A stretch of 64,000 nt of DNA from Acidovorax sp. SRB_14 (GTDB lineage Bacteria > Pseudomonadota > Gammaproteobacteria > Burkholderiales > Burkholderiaceae_C). Below are positions 28,765-38,228 of the stretch, one piece after another. Where the stretch lies: the NCBI RefSeq assembly GCF_012932145.1, contig NZ_MWOK01000008.1, forward strand, positions 1-64,000. The letters run 5' to 3'. How positions within the stretch are numbered: the first letter of the stretch is position 1; each line of letters opens with the position of its first letter. Under the pieces are notes generated by a model. It did no database searches. It was not told where the DNA came from and saw only the letters and a list, made by a program, of their open reading frames with translations. The position numbers and the translations under genes are program-made.

Positions 28765-30503
28765 GCCGACAGCCCCTTGATCATGTCCAGGATGCGGTCG
28801 GTGGTCTGCTTCAGCTCCGCGTCGATCTCGGCCAGCGGGCGCGGGGGCTTGAAGACGTAGAAGTGCCGGTTGAACGGGATTTCGTAGCCCACCTTGGTCT
28901 TGTCGGGGTCGATCCAGGCATCGGGGGCATGGGGCAGCACCTCGCGCTTGAAATACGCGCCCACGTCTTCGGTATAGGGCACGTTTTCGGTGTCACGCAG
29001 CGCGCTGTCGGGCTGGGGCTTGCCCTTTTGCTTGCCCTTGAGACCCAGCACGATCTGCCCGTCTTCGCCCCGCAGCGGGCGCTCTACGGTGATGCTGTGA
29101 TAGCCAAAGGCTTCGTTGTCAAAGATGCGGCTGATGGGCTGGCCACCGTGCTCGGCCTCGGCGAAGTCGCCAAACAGGCGGGTGATGTGCTCGATGTGGG
29201 CGTCGCTGAGTTCCTTGCGCTTTGACCCGAGGCTCTTGCGCATCTTCTGCCACATGCCGCTGGCGTCGATCAGCTGCACCTTTCCCTTGCGCGCAGCGGG
29301 CTTGCGGTTGCTGATGATCCAGACGTAGGTGCTGATGCCGGTGTTGTAGAACATGTCGGTGGGCAGGCCGACGATGGCCTCGCACAGGTCGTTCTCCAGC
29401 ACGTAGCGGCGGATTTCGGACTCGCCTGAGCCCGCGCCGCCGGTGAACAGGGGCGAGCCGTTGAGCACGATGCCGAAGCGGCTGCCGCCCTCTGATGCGG
29501 GGCGCATCTTGCTGAGCAGGTGCAGCAGGAACAGCATGGAGCCATCCGACACGCGCGGCAGGCCGGGGCCAAAGCGGCCGTTATAGCCTTGGCTCTCGTG
29601 CTCTTTGCGCACTTCCTTTTCGACTTTTTTCCATTCCACGCCAAAAGGAGGATTGGAGAGCATGTAGTCGAACCGCTTGTGCGCATGGCCGTCGTCGCTG
29701 AGCGTGTTGCCAAAGGCGATGTTGGCCACATCCTGGCCCTTGATCAGCATGTCTGCCTTGCAGATGGCGTAGGACTCGGGGTTGAGCTCCTGGCCAAACA
29801 CGGTGAGCCGCGCCTGGGGGTTGTGCTCGGCCAGGTATTCGCCCGCCACGCTGAGCATGCCGCCCGTGCCCGCCGTGGGGTCGTAAATGGTGCGCACCAC
29901 GCCGGGCTTGCTCAGGATGGCGTCGTCCTCGATGAAGATCAGGTTGACCATCAGCCGGATGACTTCGCGCGGGGTGAAGTGCTCCCCGGCGGTCTCGTTG
30001 CTGATTTCGGCGAACTTGCGGATCAGCTCCTCGAACACCAGGCCCATCTGCATGTTGCTGACGGCCTCGGGGTGCAGGTCGATCTGGGTGAACTTCTCGG
30101 CGACCTGGTACAGCAGCCCCGCCTTGGCCAGGCGCTCGACCTGGATGTGGAACTCGAAGCGCTCGAACACGTCGCGCACTGCGGGCGAGAACGCCTGCAC
30201 GTAGCTGAACAGGTTCTGCGCAATGTGGTCGGGGTCGCCCAGCAGCTTTTGGAGGTCGAGCGTGGAAGTGTTGTAGAAGCTCTGGCCGGCCTTGCGCAGC
30301 AGAAAGGGCTCGGGGTTGACGCCCAGCTTCTCCTTGTCGGCCAGCTCGGCCAGCACGGCGGGCTTGGTGGCTTCGAGCACGCAGTCGAGGCGGCGCAGCA
30401 CGGTGAGGGGCAGGATGACCTTGCCGTAGTCGGATTGTTTGTAATCGCCGCGCAGCAGGTCGGCGACGGACCAGATGAAAGCGGACAGGGTTTGTTGGTT
30501 CAT
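28761..30503 (-). CDS. hsdM: Type I restriction enzyme, DNA methyltransferase subunit HsdM
   Basis: 580 residues from ATG 30503, the first Met of the conserved N-terminus ([20 protein letters not shown]). AdoMet site [11 protein letters not shown] and the catalytic motif [13 protein letters not shown] mark an N6-adenine methylase; the helical N-terminal domain and C-terminal tail are of type I form. It methylates the target chosen by HsdS and forms the restriction complex with HsdR. A longer open frame upstream runs into the divergent regulator region and is not needed. Confidence 0.96.
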   Translation of the reverse strand: MNQQTLSAFIWSVADLLRGDYKQSDYGKVILPLTVLRRLDCVLEATKPAVLAELADKEKLGVNPEPFLLRKAGQSFYNTSTLDLQKLLGDPDHIAQNLFSYVQAFSPAVRDVFERFEFHIQVERLAKAGLLYQVAEKFTQIDLHPEAVSNMQMGLVFEELIRKFAEISNETAGEHFTPREVIRLMVNLIFIEDDAILSKPGVVRTIYDPTAGTGGMLSVAGEYLAEHNPQARLTVFGQELNPESYAICKADMLIKGQDVANIAFGNTLSDDGHAHKRFDYMLSNPPFGVEWKKVEKEVRKEHESQGYNGRFGPGLPRVSDGSMLFLLHLLSKMRPASEGGSRFGIVLNGSPLFTGGAGSGESEIRRYVLENDLCEAIVGLPTDMFYNTGISTYVWIISNRKPAARKGKVQLIDASGMWQKMRKSLGSKRKELSDAHIEHITRLFGDFAEAEHGGQPISRIFDNEAFGYHSITVERPLRGEDGQIVLGLKGKQKGKPQPDSALRDTENVPYTEDVGAYFKREVLPHAPDAWIDPDKTKVGYEIPFNRHFYVFKPPRPLAEIDAELKQTTDRILDMIKGLSA

Positions 30504-30683
30504 GCAGGCAGCTGTAGCGAAATGTTTGCGGGCAGTATGCCAGCGCCCCGGATCGGCTACGCCCTCAGCACCCCGCCCGCAGCGCGACCGCGCGACCCAT
30601 TCTTCCGTCCCGGGATCCAACCATCGAGATCTGTAATGAAAGCAGTCGGTCACACATTGCTGACCGCACTTCTGGAGGTATAG

Positions 30684-31070
30684 ATGACGATGAAAGTACA
30701 AACCACGCCGCAGTGGCTGGCAGATCAACAGGCGGTTGCTGGCGTGTCCGACCAGGAGCTCGCTAAAGCCTTGGGATACGACGCGCCGTCGGTGATCCAG
30801 CTGTTCAAGACCGGCGAGATGAAGGTGCCCGCTGGCAAGGCACACGCATTGGCAAGCGCCTTGGGTATCAGCCCCAGCTTGGTCATGCGTCGGCTGCTGC
30901 AAGACGTGGACCCAGACCTGCTCCACGCCGTCGAGCTCTGCCTGGGACAATTCGTTCTGAGCGAGGGCGAGCAGAAGCTCATTGCGGCCATTCGCAAGGT
31001 GAACCCCGGCAAGGAGCCAGTTCCCCTCATGTTTGACCGGGACGCCATCATCACGCTGGTGGTGGCATGA
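30684..31070 (+). CDS. Putative HTH regulator, divergent from hsdM (first of a pair)
   Basis: 128 residues. The segment [29 protein letters not shown] has the Xre-type helix-turn-helix spacing, followed by a helical tail ([22 protein letters not shown]). GGAGG lies six bases before the ATG. Its end overlaps the next gene as ATGA. Divergent from hsdM over a 180-base spacer, so it is well placed to control the restriction operon, perhaps delaying HsdR expression after transfer. That role is inferred. Confidence 0.7.
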   Translation: MTMKVQTTPQWLADQQAVAGVSDQELAKALGYDAPSVIQLFKTGEMKVPAGKAHALASALGISPSLVMRRLLQDVDPDLLHAVELCLGQFVLSEGEQKLIAAIRKVNPGKEPVPLMFDRDAIITLVVA

Positions 31071-31546
31071 CAGAGAATCAGAGCCCAACGCTGGACAAAG
31101 CCGCTGTCCTCCGGCACCCGACCTTCCTCGAACTCATCCTCGACGCGCAGCGCAGAAACGGTTGGACCGACGAAGAGCTGGAGCACAAGCTGGGCTTGCG
31201 CAAGGCGAACTTGATGGCGCTGGTGCGGGAAGGAGTCGTGCAGCTCTCGTACGACACTGCACTGAACATCGAGTCTCATCTCGAAGCCAACGTCCTGCAG
31301 ACGCTTCAGGCCAGCCTTCGCAGCCATGCGGCCTCCATGGAGGCAGCGGTGTTGTCGATGTACGCACTGCTGAAGGTGGACGGGGAGAGCCATCGCATCA
31401 TCCAGGCGTATGGATCAGTGCTCGATGGTGACACGCGGGTGTCTACGCTGAAGCTGACTAAGGCAACGGTGTGGATCGTGCCAGATGCGACGATGAAACC
31501 CGAGGGCGAGAACGAGGGCGAGGACGAGGACGAGGGCGGGGACTGA
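31067..31546 (+). CDS. Putative HTH protein with acidic tail (second of a pair)
   Basis: 159 residues, translationally coupled to the gene before it (ATGA overlap). The N-terminal part ([25 protein letters not shown]) looks like another Xre-type helix-turn-helix and shares the same layout as its neighbour, suggesting an old duplication. The C-terminus ends [14 protein letters not shown], written by GAGGGCGAG-type repeats, an acidic tail that might be variable in length. No function is known. Confidence 0.6.
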   Translation: MTENQSPTLDKAAVLRHPTFLELILDAQRRNGWTDEELEHKLGLRKANLMALVREGVVQLSYDTALNIESHLEANVLQTLQASLRSHAASMEAAVLSMYALLKVDGESHRIIQAYGSVLDGDTRVSTLKLTKATVWIVPDATMKPEGENEGEDEDEGGD

Positions 31547-31723
31547 TCCACCCACCACGTCGGGATAAGGACCTTGCACCCCTTATGCCGACGTGCGTGT
31601 TGCTGTGGCCCTTGGCGCCGTTTTTCCTGGCTCGGCGAAAAACCATCCTTATAGGGCCAGAGCCACTGGGCACGTTCAGGTACTCGGCAGTCAGAGCCTG
31701 GCGTGGAATGCCGTCGATGCGCG

Positions 31724-32413
31724 CTACGACACGGGCAGCAAGATTTGATGGGTGTTGTCCACGGGGCCATGCACGAAAAGCTCTATGCCCGGCACCTGAA
31801 TCAACGCCTCGGCCTCCGCCGCGGTGGCATGCAACCAGGTGTCCCAGTCGCCTTTCTCCAGCGGCACCACGGTGCGCTTGTCCTGCAGGTGCGGCGGGCG
31901 CTTGGGGTCCGGCCGGTGCATCAGCTTGAGCAGCGGGTGGTCGTCGCAGTTCTGCGTGACCATCGTGTAGCTGGGCAGCACCTCGCCCGTGGCCGGGTCG
32001 GTCCATTCACTCCACAGGCCCGCCAGGCCCCAGGGCGCGCCATCGGCGCGCGAGAACTGCCAGGCGATGTGCCTGCCCGTGCCCCAGTACGGCTCGACGT
32101 AGCTTTGCGCCGCGATGATGCAGCGCTGCCCCTTGCGCCAGGGGCCGCCATAGGTCCAGGACCTGGCCATGCCTTCGCGCCGCGCGTTGACCGTGCTCAG
32201 GCGCTTGCCGTCCTGGCCTGTGGGGATATGCGTTGGGGAGTTCGGGGGAACCATGCCCCACTGCCCGACCACGAGCGCGCGCCCCGCGCCCTTGGCGCGC
32301 AGGAAAGGGCCGCGGTAGAGAGGGCTCATCTTGTCGCGCCACTCTCCCTCGGGCACTGCCCCGAAGTGCAGCGCCAGCTGTTCGCGGCCCGGAACGTCGT
32401 AAAAAACGCACAT
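31724..32413 (-). CDS. yedK: SOS-response-associated peptidase (SRAP/YedK/HMCES family)
   Basis: 229 residues from ATG 32413. The second residue is the catalytic cysteine (MCVFYD), required for the covalent link to abasic sites in single-stranded DNA. Other SRAP signatures are present: NARREGM, CIIAAQSYVEPYW (catalytic Glu), and VTQNCDDHPLLKLMHRP with the catalytic His. It shields abasic sites at stalled forks. It is divergent from umuD and shares the promoter region with its LexA box. The gene could also be called from a longer frame, but Cys2 fixes the start. Confidence 0.93.
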   Translation of the reverse strand: MCVFYDVPGREQLALHFGAVPEGEWRDKMSPLYRGPFLRAKGAGRALVVGQWGMVPPNSPTHIPTGQDGKRLSTVNARREGMARSWTYGGPWRKGQRCIIAAQSYVEPYWGTGRHIAWQFSRADGAPWGLAGLWSEWTDPATGEVLPSYTMVTQNCDDHPLLKLMHRPDPKRPPHLQDKRTVVPLEKGDWDTWLHATAAEAEALIQVPGIELFVHGPVDNTHQILLPVS

Positions 32414-32441
32414 GCCCTTATTCTGGCAGTTGGCGGATACA

Positions 32442-32457
32442 CTGTAAATATGTACAG
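32442..32457. promoter_or_regulatory. LexA (SOS) box between yedK-like gene and umuD
   Basis: CTGTAAATATGTACAG matches the consensus CTGT-N8-ACAG perfectly. It covers the predicted ATG of umuD (32450) and lies 29 bases before the start of the divergent SRAP gene, so LexA would likely repress both. Confidence 0.88.
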
Positions 32458-32899
32458 CCTTCTGGATTCCCCGCTGCCCGTGCCGTTCGATACGGCGGCG
32501 CCGGCGCTCGCGCTGCCGCTGTGCGGCATCACGGTGCGCGCGGGGTTTCCGTCTCCCGCCGACGACTTCGTGGTCGAGCGCCTGGACATCATGCGGCTGC
32601 TCGTCAAGCACCCCCAGGCCACGTTCTTCTGGCGCGTGCGCGGCGACTCGATGCGCGACGCGGGCATCGAGGACGGCAGCATCATCGCGGTCGACCGCGC
32701 GATCCGACCCAAACACGGCTGCATTGTGGTGGCCATGGTCGACGGCGAGTGCACCGTGAAGTACCTCTACCAGCGCGGCGGCCGCACCAAGCTGCGCGCA
32801 GCGAACCCCACCTACCCCGACATCATCCCGCGCGACAGCCAGACCATCGAGGTGTGGGGTGTGGTCAGTGGCTGCGTGAAGCTCTTTCCGACTTCCTGA
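32450..32899 (+). CDS. umuD: UmuD-type SOS mutagenesis protein
   Basis: 149 residues. The self-cleavage site is Ala31-Gly32 in VRAGFPSPADDF (Cys-Gly in E. coli), the nucleophile is Ser67 in RGDSMRD, and the general-base lysine is Lys104 in ECTVKYLY. RecA-stimulated cleavage would give UmuD', which joins UmuC as polymerase V. The ATG lies within the LexA box, so the mRNA is probably leaderless or nearly so. umuC follows 27 bases later. Confidence 0.93.
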   Translation: MYSLLDSPLPVPFDTAAPALALPLCGITVRAGFPSPADDFVVERLDIMRLLVKHPQATFFWRVRGDSMRDAGIEDGSIIAVDRAIRPKHGCIVVAMVDGECTVKYLYQRGGRTKLRAANPTYPDIIPRDSQTIEVWGVVSGCVKLFPTS

Positions 32900-32926
32900 C
32901 CCGAGAGCACCTGCGAGTGCACCGCG

Positions 32927-34225
32927 ATGTACGCCCTCATCGATGGCAACAACTTCTACGTCTCCTGTGAGCGCGTGTTCAGGCCGAGTCTCAACGGCCG
33001 TCCGGTGATCGTGCTCAGCAACAACGACGGCTGCGCGATTGCGCGCAGCAACGAAGCGAAAGCTTTGGGCATCAAGATGGGCGCGCCGTGGTACCAGTTG
33101 CGGCACCTCGAAGAGACCGAAGGGCTGGTGGCTTTGAGCGCAAATTTCACGTTGTACGGCGACCTGAGCGACCGCATGATGAGCTTGGCTGCGGGCCTCG
33201 GTCCGGTGCAGGAGGTCTACAGCATTGACGAGAGCTTCATTGGCCTGCTGGGGGTGCGCGGCGACCTGACCCAGCGCTGCCGCGACGTCCGCAGCCGCAT
33301 CCACCAATGGGTGGGCATCCCGTGCTGCGTGGGCGTTGGGCCGACCAAAACGCTCGCGAAGCTGGCCAACCACATTGCAAAAACCGCAGAGCGCAAGCCG
33401 GGCAGCTACCCGGCCGAGCTCGCGCAGGTCTGCAACCTCACGGCGCTGCCCGCGCAGGACCTCGACGACGTGCTGGCCGCCACGCAGGTGGAAGAAGTCT
33501 GGGGCGTGGGCCGCAGGATCGCGGCGCAGCTGCACGAAGGCGGTGTGCACAGCGTGCTCGACCTCCTGCGCATGGACCCGGCGACAGTGCGCAGGCGCTG
33601 GAGTGTGGTGCTCGAGCGCACGGTGCGAGAACTCCAAGGCATGCCGTGCATTGCGCTCGACGACGCGCCCGCGCCCAAGAAGGAAATTGCATGCACGAGG
33701 GCCTTCGGCCAGGCAGTCACTGCGCTGGCGCCGCTCGTGGAGGCCGTGAGCGAGTTCGCCTCCCGGGCGGCCGAGAAGCTGCGCAAGCAAGGCAGTTTGG
33801 CAAGCCAGCTGCTGGTGTTCGCGCACACCTCGCCGTTTCGGCCGGGCCCCAGGTTCAACAAGTCGGTCGTCGTGCCGCTGCGCCGCCCCACGGCCGATAC
33901 CGGCACCCTGGTATCGGCTGCTGCCCTCGGCATGCGGCGCATCTATGAGCCCGGCTACCCGATGGCCAAGGCCGGGGTGATGCTGCTGGACCTGATACCG
34001 GCGGACGTGCTGCAGCGCGAGCTCGACCTCGAGGGCGACAACCTGCGCGACCGCACCAAGCTGATGGTGGCGCTCGACGCGCTCAACGGAAGGTATGGCA
34101 AGGGCACTGTGCACTCGGCGAGCACCGGGGCGACCAACAAGGACAAGCATTGGGGGATGAAGCAGGAGCGGCGCACGCCTCAGTACACGACGCGCTGGGA
34201 GGATGTGCCGATAGCGAGAGCCTGA
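32927..34225 (+). CDS. umuC: UmuC-type Y-family DNA polymerase
   Basis: 432 residues with the Y-family core: [18 protein letters not shown] (first catalytic acidic residue), [10 protein letters not shown] (catalytic SIDE-type motif), [35 protein letters not shown] (HhH thumb), and the C-terminal beta-clamp region. Together with the UmuD upstream it would make translesion polymerase V. The C-terminal extension ([15 protein letters not shown] ... [10 protein letters not shown]) is typical of UmuC. Confidence 0.95.
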   Translation: MYALIDGNNFYVSCERVFRPSLNGRPVIVLSNNDGCAIARSNEAKALGIKMGAPWYQLRHLEETEGLVALSANFTLYGDLSDRMMSLAAGLGPVQEVYSIDESFIGLLGVRGDLTQRCRDVRSRIHQWVGIPCCVGVGPTKTLAKLANHIAKTAERKPGSYPAELAQVCNLTALPAQDLDDVLAATQVEEVWGVGRRIAAQLHEGGVHSVLDLLRMDPATVRRRWSVVLERTVRELQGMPCIALDDAPAPKKEIACTRAFGQAVTALAPLVEAVSEFASRAAEKLRKQGSLASQLLVFAHTSPFRPGPRFNKSVVVPLRRPTADTGTLVSAAALGMRRIYEPGYPMAKAGVMLLDLIPADVLQRELDLEGDNLRDRTKLMVALDALNGRYGKGTVHSASTGATNKDKHWGMKQERRTPQYTTRWEDVPIARA

Positions 34226-34436
34226 TAGCTAGACAAAGGTCCATGTATTCAACCAATACTTGCACAAGGTACATATGCCATGAAGCAGAGATCGGCCAGA
34301 AGCGAAAAAGTTGACATACGTCTGGCAAGCGACTGGTATGCAGGGCGTATTCGACCGGTTGATGCACCACATTCGCTGGACATCTCAGTGGGCCTATGAA
34401 CTGCCGATAGACTGGACGCATAGGAGGGGAAAAAAG

Positions 34437-37415
34437 ATGACCAAACCCGAGGTGGATTTAATTCGCGGATCGTTGTGGCACCGCTGGGATCCGCACATTC
34501 ATGCGCCGGGCACGGCGATGAATGACCAGTTTTCGGGGCACTACCCCTGGCAGGAGTTTTTCACCCGGGTCAACCAGCAAGAACCACCGATCCGGGCGCT
34601 CGGCATCACGGACTACTTCCTCGTGGACACGTATGAGAAGGCATGCCAAGCGAAATCGACTGGCAGCCTACCGGGCGTGGAGTTACTATTTCCCAACATC
34701 GAGATCCGCCTATCCATCGGCACCGCAAGCAGCTCGGCGATCAACGCGCACCTCCTTTTCTCGCCTGACGACAGCGATCACCTGGACCGGATACGGCGGC
34801 TGATGGCCAGCTTCAAGTTTCGCTACCTGCGCGATGAATACCGATGCGAGCGGTCCGAGCTTATCCGGCTCGGCCGCGCGCATGACGCATCCATAGTCGA
34901 TGAGGGAGCCGCCCTGACTACGGGCGTGAACCAGTTCAAGATCGACTTCGAGGAGCTGCGCGAGACATGGGAGACGAACGACTGGTTCAGGAACAACTGC
35001 CTGATCGCCGTCGCCGTGGGGGAACGCGATGGAACGTCGGGGCTGCGCGATGAGTCTTCGTCATTTGCCGCGCTGCGGACCAATATAGAGGGGTTCGCGC
35101 ACATCATCTTCAGCGCTAACCCCAAGCAGGCAGCGTTTTACCTCGGAAAGGGCGTCGTGCCCCTGGAGGAATTGAATGCTAAGTGGGGCGGCGTTAAGCC
35201 CTGCCTGCACGGCTCTGATGCGCATGCGCACGCCAAAATCGGCAAGCCTGCTCTGGACCGGTTTTGCTGGCTCAAGGGCGCGCTGAGCTTCGAGACGCTG
35301 CGCCAAGCCTGCATGAACCCAGAGGGGCGCGCGTTCATCGGTAAGGAGCCACCGCGCGGAGCGTTGCCCAGTAACGCCATCCGGTCAGTGTCTGTGAGCA
35401 ACGCGCCTTGGATGGCGCCCGCCTCGATCCAGCTCAATCCGGGTCTCGTCGCGATCATCGGCGCTCGTGGATCCGGCAAGACAGCTCTCGCGGACTTCAT
35501 CGCCATGGGCGGCTGTGCCGCCTCCAGGCATTTGAGCGACAAGTCCTTCCTGCGTCGGGCCGCCGATCACCTGAAGGAGTCGGAAGCCCAGTTGCGCTGG
35601 GAGTCGGGCGAGGACACTTCCAACGCGTACTCCGCCGTGGACGACGAAGACCTCATCGACGCGCCGCACGTCCAGTACCTGTCTCAGCAGTTTGTGGACC
35701 AGTTGTGCTCGGCAGAAGGGCTGGAAGACCCGCTGGTGCGAGAGATCGAACGCGTGGTCTTCGACGCGCACCCCGACATGGATCGTCTGGATGCCACGTC
35801 GTACGAAGAGCTGCTGGACATCCGACTGGAGGGCGCGCGCACCAGCCGGTGCAGAAACGTGGACGCGATCTCTAGACTTTCCGAGACGATGACGCTAGAG
35901 CAGGCGAGGAAAGATGGGCTTCCTGCGTTGACCAGGGATCTCGGCGAGAAGAACAAGGCGATCCTGAACGACGAGACAAACATGAGGGCGTTGATGCCTA
36001 AGGGCAATGAGATCCGTGCCAAGCGCCACGATACGGTGTCTGAAGCCGTGGATGCAAAGCGCGCTCAGGTGCTCAAGGCGAAAGTCAGGCTGGAGGCCCT
36101 GCAGCACCTGACAGCGGACATCAAGAACATGCGCGAGCAGGTACTGCCGAATATGATCGACGACTTGAGACAGGATCGGGAGGATGCCGCATTGCCCAAC
36201 GCGGATTGGGATCAATTCCGACTCGTCTTTGCCGGAGACGTTGACGCGGTCCTGACCCAGCGCCTGCTGGAGACCCGGCGCACGCTACTCAGTCTGGAGG
36301 GGGAGCCAGCAACGCCTGCGCTAGATGTCGAGGCCGATCCCAATATGGCGTTGGTGGCCGAAGGCGACGACTTGTCAAAGTATCCTTTGGCCCTGCTCGA
36401 GCAGGAGTTGGCCAGGCTGCGCAAACTGGTGGGAATGGACGCCCAGAACGAAAGGCGCTTCAAGCTCATTGCCGACCGAGTTTCAAAGGCCAAGATCGCC
36501 GCGGCTAAGGTCGACGCGGAGATCGTGAAAGGCAAAGGTGCGACAGAACGCCTCGAAGCGCTGCGGCAGCAGCGCCGCGCCGCCTACGTGGGGGTGTTCC
36601 AGGCGGTGCTTGATGAGGAAAAGGCGCTGGCTGAACTCTATGAGCCGCTCAAGGCGCAGATTGCAGTTGCCCAAGGCTCGTTGGCGAAACTGACTTTCAC
36701 CGTCCGGCGAGATGTCGATCTGGCGGCTTGGTGCGATAGGGGTGAATCGCTACTGGACCTGCGCTCCTCAGGGGCCTTCAAGGGCAAAGGCAGCCTGCGG
36801 AACATCGCGGAACTCACCTTGCACGAAGCCTGGCGCAGCGGCGACGCGGCGCGTGCCGGTGAGGCGCTCCTGCAGTTCATAAGCGCGCATTCTGGCGATC
36901 TGCGCGTGCAGCGCCCCGAACACATGGAACTCAAGACATGGGCGCGGCAAGTGTCGGTTTGGCTGTTCAGTACTGATCACATTTCTGTGAGCTACGGTTT
37001 GGAATTCGACGGTGTTCCCATCGAGCGACTATCGCCTGGTACCCGGGGAATCGTGCTGTTGCTCTTGTACCTCGCGGTCGACTCGCAAGATGATCGACCA
37101 CTGATCGTCGACCAGCCGGAAGAGAACTTGGATCCACAGTCGATTTACGACGAACTCGTCGTCGAGTTCCAGCGCGCAAAGCTACGCCGGCAAGTGATAA
37201 TCGTCACCCACAACGCAAATCTTGTCGTCAACACCGACGCCGATCAGGTCATTGTGGCCCACTGTGGCAACCATGAACCAGGTCGCCTTCCACGAATGAG
37301 CTACGTGTCCGGGGGGCTAGAAGAGCCTGCGATTCGAGAATCGGTGTGCGCGATCTTGGAGGGGGGAAGGAGAGCGTTCCAGGAGCGTGCAAAGCGTCTG
37401 CGCGTCTCTATGTGA
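34437..37415 (+). CDS. PHP-domain / SMC-like ATPase (TrlF family)
   Basis: 992 residues from ATG 34437, which follows AGGAGGGG; an in-frame start 126 bases upstream lacks this. The N-terminal PHP domain shows RWDPHIHAPGT (H20, H22), GITDYFLVDTY and HGSDAHAHAK metal ligands. An ABC/SMC-like ATPase follows: Walker A IIGARGSGKTALAD near residue 345, a long coiled-coil (about 500-800), the signature LSPGTRGIVLLLLYLA, Walker B PLIVDQPEENLDP, and H-loop VIIVTHNANLVV. This combination suggests a nuclease or phosphoesterase gated by an SMC-like motor, probably in DNA defence or repair, but the family's role is not established here. Confidence 0.82.
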   Translation: MTKPEVDLIRGSLWHRWDPHIHAPGTAMNDQFSGHYPWQEFFTRVNQQEPPIRALGITDYFLVDTYEKACQAKSTGSLPGVELLFPNIEIRLSIGTASSSAINAHLLFSPDDSDHLDRIRRLMASFKFRYLRDEYRCERSELIRLGRAHDASIVDEGAALTTGVNQFKIDFEELRETWETNDWFRNNCLIAVAVGERDGTSGLRDESSSFAALRTNIEGFAHIIFSANPKQAAFYLGKGVVPLEELNAKWGGVKPCLHGSDAHAHAKIGKPALDRFCWLKGALSFETLRQACMNPEGRAFIGKEPPRGALPSNAIRSVSVSNAPWMAPASIQLNPGLVAIIGARGSGKTALADFIAMGGCAASRHLSDKSFLRRAADHLKESEAQLRWESGEDTSNAYSAVDDEDLIDAPHVQYLSQQFVDQLCSAEGLEDPLVREIERVVFDAHPDMDRLDATSYEELLDIRLEGARTSRCRNVDAISRLSETMTLEQARKDGLPALTRDLGEKNKAILNDETNMRALMPKGNEIRAKRHDTVSEAVDAKRAQVLKAKVRLEALQHLTADIKNMREQVLPNMIDDLRQDREDAALPNADWDQFRLVFAGDVDAVLTQRLLETRRTLLSLEGEPATPALDVEADPNMALVAEGDDLSKYPLALLEQELARLRKLVGMDAQNERRFKLIADRVSKAKIAAAKVDAEIVKGKGATERLEALRQQRRAAYVGVFQAVLDEEKALAELYEPLKAQIAVAQGSLAKLTFTVRRDVDLAAWCDRGESLLDLRSSGAFKGKGSLRNIAELTLHEAWRSGDAARAGEALLQFISAHSGDLRVQRPEHMELKTWARQVSVWLFSTDHISVSYGLEFDGVPIERLSPGTRGIVLLLLYLAVDSQDDRPLIVDQPEENLDPQSIYDELVVEFQRAKLRRQVIIVTHNANLVVNTDADQVIVAHCGNHEPGRLPRMSYVSGGLEEPAIRESVCAILEGGRRAFQERAKRLRVSM

Positions 37416-37439
37416 AGCAATACGCACCGATCGAATTCG

Positions 37440-37796
37440 GTGTGGAACTCCAGTCAGTACTTTCCGCTGGTTTTGGAGACTCTGCGGCTCATCCGGCAGA
37501 GCATTGAGCTCGTTGACGAGAAGCGTGCCAAGCGGTTTTTTGCCGATGACCAAGGGGGAGATGTGTTTGTGATCACGGGACCGGTGTTCACAGACGCAGG
37601 TCCTCGCATCGGATCCAATGCGGCAACGGGGCCAACATATCTGTACAAGCTGGTCTATGCCGCTATGGCCCAGAGGGCATGGGTGCGTCTGCAGGAGAAC
37701 CAGGATGGAGAGAAGGTAAGCCGGCTGATCAGCTACCGTGAACTGGTGAGGGGGACGAGCGTAGAGTTCCTGCCGATGTTGCCCTCCAAGCTCTGA
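37440..37796 (+). pseudogene. C-terminal fragment of a DNA/RNA non-specific endonuclease (NUC1)
   Basis: About 118 residues. GDVFVITGPVFTDAGPRIG, then TGPTYLYKLVYA, then NQDGEKVSRLISYRELVRGT and EFLP are the end of a NUC1 fold (V-x-V-T-G-P-x-F; P-T-x-L-Y-K). The N-terminal half with the catalytic DRGH motif is missing, so it is a remnant. It begins 24 bases after the TrlF-family gene, which suggests the cut joint of an old insertion or deletion. Confidence 0.75.
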
Positions 37797-38228
37797 GCGC
37801 CGTGTCCGTTGTTCCAGAGCGCAAATGTAAGCACGCCTTAGTGGACCGGAAATTTCTAGAGCGTCATTGACCAAGATCTCAAATGGGTCTTGGCAGCTCG
37901 AATTGAACTACCGCAATAGGCTGAATTCGGGGTGTCGTGGTTGACGCGCAGATGTCGGCGCCGACAACCAGCAGTCACTTGGCGATCGGTGCTGCGAAGG
38001 ATAACAGTACTACCAAATCCAGACACCTCTAATGCTCATCGGGCCGGTAGGCGGAATGACCGCACATCTAGGTGAACGGGAAGTTGCGACCAAAGGGGCT
38101 CCTGCGGCAGCCAACCCGCGTCGGCTGAAAAATAAAGCGGTAGCCCCCCGAGAGCTGACGAGAGCCTTGGAATCGTGTTCGTTCCAATTGAGTGAGCAGG
38201 GCGCATGGAGGAACGACTGGGGTGTTCA
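37797..38228. other. Intergenic region, no gene supported
   Basis: No open frame with a ribosome site or recognisable motif was found on either strand in these 432 bases. The 101-codon frame at 38032-38337 overlaps the end of the muramidase gene on the other strand and looks like chance. Confidence 0.4.
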
